From: Ornithinicoccus hortensis
GTDB lineage: Bacteria; Actinomycetota; Actinomycetes; Actinomycetales; Dermatophilaceae
NCBI RefSeq assembly: GCF_006716185.1
Contig: NZ_VFOP01000001.1
Location: 310,001 to 374,000, forward strand
Direction: 5' to 3'
Length of the DNA stretch: 64,000 nt
Part shown: positions 26,501 to 32,361 of the stretch, piece after piece
Layout: every line of letters begins with the position of its first letter
Position numbering within the stretch: position 1 is the stretch's first letter
Made by a program: the position numbers and the translations under genes
Notes under the pieces: generated by a model
What the model was told of the DNA's origin: nothing
Databases searched by the model: none
The model's input: the letters and a program-made list of their open reading frames with translations, nothing else

Positions 26501-27286
26501 GTCCCACCAGTCGCCGGACTCCGGCACGTCGGTCTGGTCCCCGAACATCTGCGGGCTGGCGACCGGCAGGTCGGCGTACCAGTCGTAGAAGCTCAGCATG
26601 GGGGCGCCGATCAACTCGTTGAACCGGGCGCCCGAGACGTAGCTGACCTGCGACATCGCCGGGATCGGGGAGAAGCCGGCGATCCGGTCCGGGCCCCAGC
26701 GCTTGATCGTGTAGACGTGCGCGGCCGCGATCATCTCGACGGCCTCGGACCAGGAGGACCGGACCAGGCCACCCTTGCCGCGGGCGGACTTGTAGCGCGC
26801 GGTCTTCTCCGGGTCCTGGACGATCTCGGCCCAGGCCAGCACGGGGTCGCCGAGCCGGGCGCGGGCCTCGCGGAACATCTCCAGCAGCACGCCGCGCACG
26901 TAGGGGTAGCGCACCCGGGTGGGCGAATAGGTGTACCAGGAGAACGCGGCGCCGCGCGGGCAGCCACGGGGCTCGTACTCGGGTCGGTCGCCACCGGTCG
27001 AGGGGTAGTCGGTCTGCTGCGCCTCCCAGGTGATGATCCCGTCCTTGACGTAGACCTTCCAGGAGCAGGAGCCGGTGCAGTTCACGCCGTGCGTGGACCG
27101 GACCACCTTGTCGTGGCTCCACCGGTCCCGGTAGAACGCGTCCCCGCTGCGACCGCCCTCCAGGCTCAGCGTGCGACGGTCCTCCGAGACGGTGCCCCGG
27201 GTGAAGAACCGGCGGGTCCCGACCAGGGCATTGCCCAGGGGGCCGTCCAAAGGGGGCGGTGCGTGCTCGGGCCGGGTGTCGGTCAT
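23573..27286 (-). CDS. narG: Respiratory nitrate reductase alpha (molybdopterin) subunit
   Basis: 1237 residues, close to the 1247 of E. coli NarG. N-terminal FS0 cluster ligands: one His and three Cys in STHGVNCTGSCSWK and RGCPRGA. The Mo-ligating Asp is expected in MLSFYDWYADLP. Further Moco signatures include MWGSNVPLTRTPDAH, LMGAGTNHWYHSDQ and RGGQSVWMSDLDAAKIGVKDNDWIELTNRNG. Reduces nitrate to nitrite in the cytoplasm using bis-MGD. The start overlaps the stop of the regulator at 27283 (ATGA), so regulator and reductase are translated together. Confidence 0.97.
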   Translation of the reverse strand: MTDTRPEHAPPPLDGPLGNALVGTRRFFTRGTVSEDRRTLSLEGGRSGDAFYRDRWSHDKVVRSTHGVNCTGSCSWKVYVKDGIITWEAQQTDYPSTGGDRPEYEPRGCPRGAAFSWYTYSPTRVRYPYVRGVLLEMFREARARLGDPVLAWAEIVQDPEKTARYKSARGKGGLVRSSWSEAVEMIAAAHVYTIKRWGPDRIAGFSPIPAMSQVSYVSGARFNELIGAPMLSFYDWYADLPVASPQMFGDQTDVPESGDWWDAGYLIMWGSNVPLTRTPDAHWMTEARYRGQKVVAIAPDYAENVKFADEWVASAPGTDAALAMAMGHVVLKEFFVDRQTPFFHDYNIKYTDLPYLIAIDQGEDGTWRTGKFLTAADFDNPERESENAVWKPVLLDNATGEPVVPNGSLGHRFGDEGVGKWNLELGDLQPTLSLYAEGAPEQESVAVSLPRFDALDGVVTYESRGVPVRRVGGRLVTTVFDLMLAQYGVGRPGLPGTWPADYEDATGACTPAWAEEITSVPAEQIARIGREFAQNAVDSGGRSMILMGAGTNHWYHSDQIYRAMLVLTTITGSQGRNGGGWAHYVGQEKVRPLMGFQHMAFALDWSRPPRHMNQTAYWYVNTSQYRYDTYTADTVGAGTGAFEGRTVMDLLAQSVRLGWTPSYPTFDRNPIAITEEAREAGQSPAEYAVEQLKSGAMKFAVEDPEAEENWPRVLTLWRANLFGSSAKGDEYFLKHLLGTDNAVDATQAPPELRPKDISWPDGIPEGKLDLLMTIDFRMTSSTMLSDVVLPAATWYEKHDINTTDMHPFIHSFNPAIDPPWQAKTDWDAWKAIAKEFSTLARTHLGTRTDLVAKPLWHDTPEAMATPHGVVRDWRAGECEPVPGQTMPVLVPVERDYTAVFDKMTSVGPLLDTLGTACKGITYEVGSEVERAGRLHGTVHGGPADGRPRMDTDIQVAEMIMSLSGTTNGHLATQGFKTLEKRTGHEMHDLAAEHEGKRITFADTQAAPVPVITSPEWSGSESGGRRYAPFTINIERNKPFHTLTGRQQFYLDHDWILRMGEALPVYRPPLNMTQLFGETPLGEQTELGVSVRYLTPHNKWSIHSEYQDNLFMLSLSRGGQSVWMSDLDAAKIGVKDNDWIELTNRNGVVAARAVVSHRMPEGTVYMHHAQDRLIDVPLTQKDGKRGGIHNSMTRIMVKPSHIIGGYAQLSYFFNYIGPTGNNRDEVTMIRKRTAPVAY

Positions 27287-28071
27287 GTCGTCTCTCCTCG
27301 GTCGGCGAACTGGGCGGGAACGGTCAGGTGGGCCACGCAGGTGCGGCCGGTCACGAGCGGTTGGAGGTCGACCTCGACGGACTCCTCGCCGAGCTCGTCG
27401 AGCGCTCCCCGGAGCAGGCCACGGTGTACCCCGCAGACCGTCTCGGGGGTGCCCTGGGCCAGGTCCAGGAACGGGCAGTCGTGCAGCACGATGTCGACCT
27501 CGCGGGCCCCGGACCGGGTGCGCAGGTCGGGCTGGTGGCCCCAGCCGTCGAGCAGGTCCAGGACGGTGCCGACCTTGCCGAGCCAGGCGCCGGGCGTCCG
27601 GGCCGGGGTCGGCCGGCCCCCCGTCCCCGGCGTCGCGGCGGCCACCTGCTCCCGCACCCAGTCCCGCGCGGCCCCCTCCAACGTCTCCCCCGGCACCGGC
27701 GCCCCGTCGACGGTGAGCCCGAGGACCTCGGCCAGGGCGGCATAGGCCCGGTGGGTCGCCGGCTCCGCCGCGCGCGGGGTGGCCCAGGGCACGGCATACC
27801 GCTTGCGGGGTCGGCCGGCTCCGTGCGGCTCGTCGTCGCGGGCCACCAACAGCCCCGCCCCGACGAGCAGGTCCACGTGGAAGCGCACCGTCGTGACGTG
27901 CAGCCCGACAACCTCGGCCAGCTCCGTGGCGGTGAGACCCTGCCCCCGTGTCCGGCCCCCTCCGGCCGGTCCGTCGGCCTCCTCGGGCAAACCGGCGAGG
28001 TGGTCCACGAGGCGACGGCGCACGTCCGACCGCAGCAGGCTGATGCCCTGCCGGGAGCCCGTGGTGCTCAT
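27283..28071 (-). CDS. Winged-helix regulator with a three-cysteine sensor domain (nar operon)
   Basis: 262 residues. The N-terminal ArsR/SufR-like winged helix covers about residues 12-85 (GLTATELAEVVGLHVTTVRFHVDLLVGAGLL...GRPRKRYAV). The C-terminal domain has Cys199, Cys213 and Cys245 (C-x13-C-x31-C) plus His216 in the pattern C-P-F-x-x-L-A-x4-P-E-x-V-C-x-V-H-x-G-L. The same spacing recurs in the narK-linked regulator at 29578-30348. SufR-type regulators ligate a [4Fe-4S] cluster through such cysteines and sense O2, NO or redox state. It heads the nar operon (ATGA with narG) and probably controls it together with the palindrome at 28166-28191. The cofactor is inference. Confidence 0.85.
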   Translation of the reverse strand: MSTTGSRQGISLLRSDVRRRLVDHLAGLPEEADGPAGGGRTRGQGLTATELAEVVGLHVTTVRFHVDLLVGAGLLVARDDEPHGAGRPRKRYAVPWATPRAAEPATHRAYAALAEVLGLTVDGAPVPGETLEGAARDWVREQVAAATPGTGGRPTPARTPGAWLGKVGTVLDLLDGWGHQPDLRTRSGAREVDIVLHDCPFLDLAQGTPETVCGVHRGLLRGALDELGEESVEVDLQPLVTGRTCVAHLTVPAQFADRGETT

Positions 28072-28165
28072 CTGGACCTCGCTCGAGGACGGAGGTTTAA
28101 CGGAACAAGTACTACAGAGAGTAGCGCCCTCAACCGGTCCTCCACCAGAGGGGCCCGACCATCAG

Positions 28166-28191
28166 ATTAGGACACAGAGATGTGCCCTAAT
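28166..28191. promoter_or_regulatory. Near-perfect palindrome upstream of the regulator-narGHJI operon
   Basis: ATTAGGACACA-GAGA-TGTGCCCTAAT: 11-base arms, 10 matching, about 95 bases upstream of the regulator start. It is AT-rich against the local background. The length and dyad fit a dimeric winged-helix repressor or activator. Only the nar operon reads away from this gap, since the upstream narK unit ends into it, so the site most likely serves nar control. Confidence 0.6.
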
Positions 28192-28310
28192 ACCTCGCTG
28201 ACCTGCGCAGACCTTTCGATCCCGGGGAATCGCCACGGACCGCACGGCGCCCCTCCGCGGCGTCGGGATCGACGGTCGCGGGAGGGCGTCGGAGCGGCCC
28301 GTGGCGGAAA

Positions 28311-28330
28311 AAACGGATTAAAACGGATTA
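28311..28330. repeat. Tandem 10-bp repeat overlapping the narK stop codon
   Basis: AAACGGATTA occurs twice head to tail (28311-28320 and 28321-28330). The second copy contains the TAA stop of narK on the minus strand. Read with narK, a small hairpin GCGGA...TCCGC in the last codons is followed by these T-rich units, so the stretch may act as a weak intrinsic terminator. Confidence 0.6.
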
Positions 28331-29569
28331 AGCGGAGACGGCGTCCGCCGCCAGCTTCTCCTGCTGCGCCTTCTTGACCACGGTGAGGGTGAGCACCAGG
28401 GCGACGAGCGCCGTGGCCGACAGGAGCAGCAGCCCGATCGCGTAGGACTGGGTGCGGCCGTAGACGTCACCCATGATCAGCGGGGGCAGGAACCCGCCGA
28501 GGCCGCCCGCCGCGCCCACGATGCCGGTGACCCCACCGACCCTGGCGGGCTCGGTGACCTGGGCGATCAGCGCGAAGGTGGCCCCCGACCCGGCACCGAG
28601 CGCCGCGGCCATCCCGAGGAAGGCGGCGGTCCCGATGTGCTCGAGCAGCGGCGTGCCCGCGGCGATCGCCGAGCCCACCACGACGAGCGCGAAGCAGCCG
28701 GCGAGCACCTTGATGGCGCCGAACCGGTCACTGAGGGCACCGCCGACCGGCCGCATCAGCACCGCGACGACGACGAAGCCGGCCATCCGGTTCGAGGCGT
28801 CACCGGCCTCCAGGTCGTAGGCGACCTTGAGGTAGGAGGGCAGGTAGACCGAGAAGGCCACGTAACCGCCGAAGGCCACCGCGTAGAGGAAGGCGAGCAG
28901 CCAGGTGATCGAGAGCTTGGAGTTGGCCACGACCCGGCTGACCATCGAGCCCGTCGGAACGGTGCGTCCCGGCGCATCGCGCAGGATCGCCCACGCGGCG
29001 ACCGCATACACCGCCAGCACGACCGCACAGATCAGGAACGGGAGCGTGGCACCGGTCGAGTAGAGCGGGACCGTGGTCAGCGCGCTGATCGCGGTGCCAC
29101 CCATCCCGGCGCCGAAGATGCCGATGGCCAGGCCCCGCTTGGCCGGCGGGAACCAGGCGTTGACGAACGGAACCCCGACCGCGAACGCGGTGCCGCCGAT
29201 GCCGAGGAAGAACCCGACCGTCAGGACCGCGATCAGGCTGCTGTTGGCCCAGAACCCCAGGAGCAGGACCGGGACGATCGTGGCGGCGGAGACCAGCGGG
29301 AACATCACCCGGCCGCCGTACTTGTCGGTGAGCGCACCGACCGGGATCCGGCCCAGCGACCCGACGATGACGGGGACGGCGACCAACAGCGCGACATCGG
29401 ACTCACCGATGTCGCCGAGGGTGCCGTCGTCCCTCCAGAGGGGGCCGAGCGGGCTCAACAGGGCCCAGGCCCAGAAGTTGACGGCGAATCCGAGGGTGGC
29501 CATCGCCAACTGCACCCAGGGGTTCGCGGCGGTGGTGGAAGGGGCCCTTCCGGTGTCGGCGGTCGACAT
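28328..29569 (-). CDS. narK: NarK-type nitrate/nitrite MFS transporter
   Basis: 413 residues from ATG 29569, with GAGGAG three bases before it. Twelve transmembrane segments. Both nitrate-signature regions of the NNP family are recognisable: the first around VNAWFPPAKRGLAIGIFGAGMGGT, the second GGVTGIVGAAGGLGGFLPP. Moves nitrate in and/or nitrite out. It follows the second Cys regulator by 8 bases and so forms a regulator-narK operon immediately upstream of the regulator-nar operon. Confidence 0.93.
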   Translation of the reverse strand: MSTADTGRAPSTTAANPWVQLAMATLGFAVNFWAWALLSPLGPLWRDDGTLGDIGESDVALLVAVPVIVGSLGRIPVGALTDKYGGRVMFPLVSAATIVPVLLLGFWANSSLIAVLTVGFFLGIGGTAFAVGVPFVNAWFPPAKRGLAIGIFGAGMGGTAISALTTVPLYSTGATLPFLICAVVLAVYAVAAWAILRDAPGRTVPTGSMVSRVVANSKLSITWLLAFLYAVAFGGYVAFSVYLPSYLKVAYDLEAGDASNRMAGFVVVAVLMRPVGGALSDRFGAIKVLAGCFALVVVGSAIAAGTPLLEHIGTAAFLGMAAALGAGSGATFALIAQVTEPARVGGVTGIVGAAGGLGGFLPPLIMGDVYGRTQSYAIGLLLLSATALVALVLTLTVVKKAQQEKLAADAVSA

Positions 29570-29577
29570 CGTGCTCC

Positions 29578-30348
29578 TCAACGGTCGTGCGCGGAACGAG
29601 GCGGTGAATCGGGAGTGGTTCCGGCTCGGGTCAGTGCCAGCCGGCAGGCCCCGGGCTCGATGAAAGGCTCAAGGTGTGCAGTTGTCCTGCTCGCACCGTA
29701 GTGCTCCAGGGCGCCCTCGACCAGCCCTAGGTGCACCTGGCACACGACCTCCGGGTGGGCGGTGGCCAGCTCCAGCAGGGGACAGGTGGTCAGGGCCAGG
29801 TCGTCGGGCCGCTCGACGGGGGTGAACCCGAGGTTCCCGAGCAGGTCGACGACCCGCTCGGCGGCGGCCTCGTCGGCGTCCTCCGCGGCCTCCCCGCCCG
29901 CGAGGCGCGAGACCGGTCGACGGTGATCGGCGTTGCGGGCCAGCTGTGCGCCCCAGGCACGGCCGATCTCCTGGGACTCCTGGGCGGGGTCGCTCGAGGT
30001 CCGGGACAGGTGCTGGACGAAGACGCTGGTCAGGCCCTGGTACTCCTCGAAGGTCGGGTCCCCGGTCCGCACCTGGCTGCGGCCCTGGACCGTCGGCCGG
30101 TAGCCGTGGGCCGGCCGCCCCCGCCCCTCGGACGGGATCGATCCCCGCTCCACGAGTCCGGCCCGGGTCAGCTCCTGCAGGTAGGAGCGGACCGTGTTGG
30201 CGTGCACCCCCAGCGCGGCCGCGAGGTCCGGCACGGTGACCGGCTCGGCCGCATCGGCCAGGTGCCGCAGGACCCGGTCGGCGGGGCCCTCGGGGGACGC
30301 CTCCACCGGGGTCCAGGGGGCCGGCCCCAGGGGCGGGTTTTTTTTCAC
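29578..30348 (-). CDS. Winged-helix regulator with a three-cysteine sensor domain (narK unit)
   Basis: 256 residues from GTG 30348, chosen because upstream sequence in frame is out of character and AT-rich promoter DNA follows. Winged helix at about 30-85 (PVTVPDLAAALGVHANTVRSYLQELTRAGLVERG...GRPAHGYRP). The sensor domain has Cys189, Cys203 and Cys235 with exactly the C-x13-C-x31-C spacing of the nar-linked regulator, and the same C-P-L-L-x-L-A-x4-P-E-x-V-C-x-V-H-x-G-L core. The two proteins are clear paralogues that have diverged strongly outside this core. Probable iron-sulfur sensor of NO, O2 or redox state controlling narK and perhaps the divergent nirK operon. Confidence 0.85.
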   Translation of the reverse strand: MKKNPPLGPAPWTPVEASPEGPADRVLRHLADAAEPVTVPDLAAALGVHANTVRSYLQELTRAGLVERGSIPSEGRGRPAHGYRPTVQGRSQVRTGDPTFEEYQGLTSVFVQHLSRTSSDPAQESQEIGRAWGAQLARNADHRRPVSRLAGGEAAEDADEAAAERVVDLLGNLGFTPVERPDDLALTTCPLLELATAHPEVVCQVHLGLVEGALEHYGASRTTAHLEPFIEPGACRLALTRAGTTPDSPPRSAHDR

Positions 30349-30421
30349 AGTTGTAATGTAATAATTGTTCGGAGTGCCGCGCAAATCGGAGCGCGGGACC
30401 CACGAGGAGAAGGAAGAGACG
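30349..30421. promoter_or_regulatory. Divergent AT-rich promoter region between regulator-narK and the DUF2249-nirK operon
   Basis: The stretch 30341-30370 (T-tract, then TTGTAATGTAATAATTGTT) is by far the most AT-rich DNA of this region and separates the two divergent operons. It holds imperfect dyads of the type ACARTTGT...ATAATTGT. An AGGAGAAGGAAGAG ribosome site precedes the + strand gene. It is the obvious place for an operator of the Cys regulator; no exact palindrome was found. Confidence 0.5.
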
Positions 30422-30712
30422 ATGACCGAGCCCACCCCCATCCCGGTCCAGGACGTCAGCGGCTGCGGCTGTGGCGAGCACGACGAGGACGCCCCCGAAC
30501 TGGACGTGCGCGCCGTCCCCCACAAGATCCGGCACGCCACCGTCTTCGGTGCGCTGGAGGCGATCCCGTCCGGTGGGTCGTTGATCCTGGTGGCCCCGCA
30601 CAACCCGCTTCCGCTGCTACGCCAGATCGAGGCACGCGACCCCGGCGCCATCGAGGTCAGCTACCTGGACGAGGGCCCCGAGGCCTGGCGGCTGCGGCTG
30701 CACCGGCGCTGA
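30422..30712 (+). CDS. DUF2249 domain protein
   Basis: 96 residues from ATG 30422 behind a purine-rich ribosome site. A short Cys-rich N-terminus (SGCGCGEHDED) precedes a DUF2249/SirA-like domain (LDVRAVPHKIRHATVFGALEAIPSGGSLILVAPHNPLPLLRQIEA). DUF2249 proteins occur with hemerythrins and denitrification genes and have been proposed to handle NO, heme or sulfur. First gene of the hemerythrin-NnrS-NirK operon. Confidence 0.85.
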   Translation: MTEPTPIPVQDVSGCGCGEHDEDAPELDVRAVPHKIRHATVFGALEAIPSGGSLILVAPHNPLPLLRQIEARDPGAIEVSYLDEGPEAWRLRLHRR

Positions 30713-30727
30713 ACGAAGGGACTGCCC

Positions 30728-31315
30728 ATGTGTTCGTACTGCGGGTGCGAGTCGATCTCGGTGGTGGGGCGGTTCATGCGCGAGCACGTCGACATCATCA
30801 ACTCCTCGGGTGATCTCCGTCGGGCCGTGGCCACGGCGGACCACCGCGCCGTGGAGGAGGCCGCGGACGTGCTGGCCGGGCTGCTCAACCCGCACACCAA
30901 CGCCGAGGAGGTCGGCCTGTTCGCGGTGATGCGCGGGCAGGAGGAGTTCACCGAGCACATCGACTCGCTTTGCGCCGAGCACGACACGCTCGATGAGCAG
31001 CTGGCCCGGGTCCGGGCCGGGGAGTACGACCTGCTCGACGAGTTCATCCACGTCCTGCGGGTGCACATCGACCGCGAGGACAACGGCCTGTTCCCGGCCT
31101 CGGCCATCGCCCTCGACGGCCCCGACTGGGAACGCGTCGACGAGCAGACGCCCGAGGCCGGTGGCGAGCCTGCTGACGGTGGCCACCCGGACGACGCCCA
31201 CTCCCACGATCACGACCACCCGCACGACCACGACCACCCGCACGACCACGCCCATCCGCACCAACACGACGCTCACCCCCACGCCCACGCGACGGCGGGT
31301 GAGCCCCCCTCGTGA
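30728..31315 (+). CDS. Hemerythrin-domain protein with histidine-rich tail
   Basis: 195 residues. Begins with a Cys motif (MCSYCGCE), then a four-helix hemerythrin-like domain with ligands expected in REHVDIIN, NPHTNAEEVGLF, AEHDTLDE and VLRVHIDREDNGLFP. The C-terminal about 45 residues are a His/Asp/Pro repeat (HDHDHPHDHDHPH...), a metal-chelating tail as seen in nickel, copper or zinc storage proteins. In this context the diiron domain probably binds NO or O2; the tail could buffer copper for NirK. Stop overlaps the next start (GTGA). Confidence 0.85.
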   Translation: MCSYCGCESISVVGRFMREHVDIINSSGDLRRAVATADHRAVEEAADVLAGLLNPHTNAEEVGLFAVMRGQEEFTEHIDSLCAEHDTLDEQLARVRAGEYDLLDEFIHVLRVHIDREDNGLFPASAIALDGPDWERVDEQTPEAGGEPADGGHPDDAHSHDHDHPHDHDHPHDHAHPHQHDAHPHAHATAGEPPS

Positions 31316-32361
31316 GCCGACCGGTCCGACTGTTCCTGCTCGCCCTGGGCGCGGGCTGCCTGCTGGCCGGGCTGGACGCCGCGCTGCTCCTGCTGGGCCT
31401 GCCGGCACCGGTCGAGCACGGCGCACTGCCCGGGCTGCACGGGGTGCTGATGGTGCTCGGTTTCCTGGGCACGGTCATCGCCCTGGAACGGGCGGTGGCA
31501 CTGCGGCAGCCCTGGGGCTACCTGGCGCCCGCGCTGCTCGGTGCCGGTGGCCTCACCCTGCTGACGCCGCTGCACCCGGTCGTCGGCCAGGTGTTCCTGC
31601 TCAACGGCGCGCTGGTCCTGGTGGCGGTGTATGCCGCCCTCTGGCGCCGCTCGGGTGAGACCACCGTCCTGGTCCAGCTCCTCGGCGCCGTCGTCGCGGC
31701 CTGCGCCGCGGGGTTGTGGCTGCGGCTCGAGGTCGCCGACCTCGTCCCCTGGCTGGCCGCCTTCGTGGTGCTGACCATCGCGGCGGAACGGGTCGAGCTG
31801 GCCCGCATCGCCGTCCCGGCCCACGCCCCGAGGGTGCTGCTGGCACTGTCCACCGCGCTGGTCGTGGCGGTGCTGGCGACCCTCGTCTGGCCGGTGTGGG
31901 GCGGTCGCCTGTTCGGCCTGGCCCTGGTGGCGCTGGTGTGCTGGCTCGCCCGGATCGACGTGGCCCGCAAACTCGTCCGCAGCACGGGGCTGCCCCGCTT
32001 CTCGGCGGCGGCGCTGCTGGCCGCGTATGCCTGGCTCGGCCTGGCCGGCCTGGTCTGGGTCGCCGTCGGGGCCCCGGTCACCGTGCCCGCCTACGACGTC
32101 GTGGTGCACGGCACCTTCCTGGGCTTCGCGATGTCGATGGTGCTGGCCCACGCCCCGGTGATCCTGCCCGCCGTGCTCAGCGTGCGGCTGCCCTACCGCC
32201 CCGTCCTCTGGGCCCCGCTGGTGCTGCTGCACGCCGGCATGGTCGTGCGGGTGGTCGGCGTCACCGCCCAGGGCGTGGTCTGGCAGGCCGGGTCGGTGGT
32301 CACGGTGCTGGCCATCCTGGCCCTCGCCGGCACCGCCCTCACCCTGGTGGTGACCGCATGA
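31312..32361 (+). CDS. NnrS-like polytopic membrane protein
   Basis: 349 residues, about ten to twelve hydrophobic segments, GTG start overlapping the hemerythrin stop. Buried histidines in GLHGVLMVLGFLG and VVHGTFLGFAMSMVLAHAP resemble heme or copper ligands of NnrS / heme-copper-oxidase-like proteins. NnrS proteins are heme-copper membrane proteins that protect against NO, and membership fits the operon. Identity with NnrS is weak by eye, so the call is tentative. Coupled to nirK by ATGA. Confidence 0.65.
   Translation: MSRPVRLFLLALGAGCLLAGLDAALLLLGLPAPVEHGALPGLHGVLMVLGFLGTVIALERAVALRQPWGYLAPALLGAGGLTLLTPLHPVVGQVFLLNGALVLVAVYAALWRRSGETTVLVQLLGAVVAACAAGLWLRLEVADLVPWLAAFVVLTIAAERVELARIAVPAHAPRVLLALSTALVVAVLATLVWPVWGGRLFGLALVALVCWLARIDVARKLVRSTGLPRFSAAALLAAYAWLGLAGLVWVAVGAPVTVPAYDVVVHGTFLGFAMSMVLAHAPVILPAVLSVRLPYRPVLWAPLVLLHAGMVVRVVGVTAQGVVWQAGSVVTVLAILALAGTALTLVVTA

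Noticed and set aside
31190-31300. DNA repeats resembling a CRISPR or minisatellite
   Set aside because: The repeats encode the His/Asp-rich tail of the hemerythrin protein in frame; no unique spacers.
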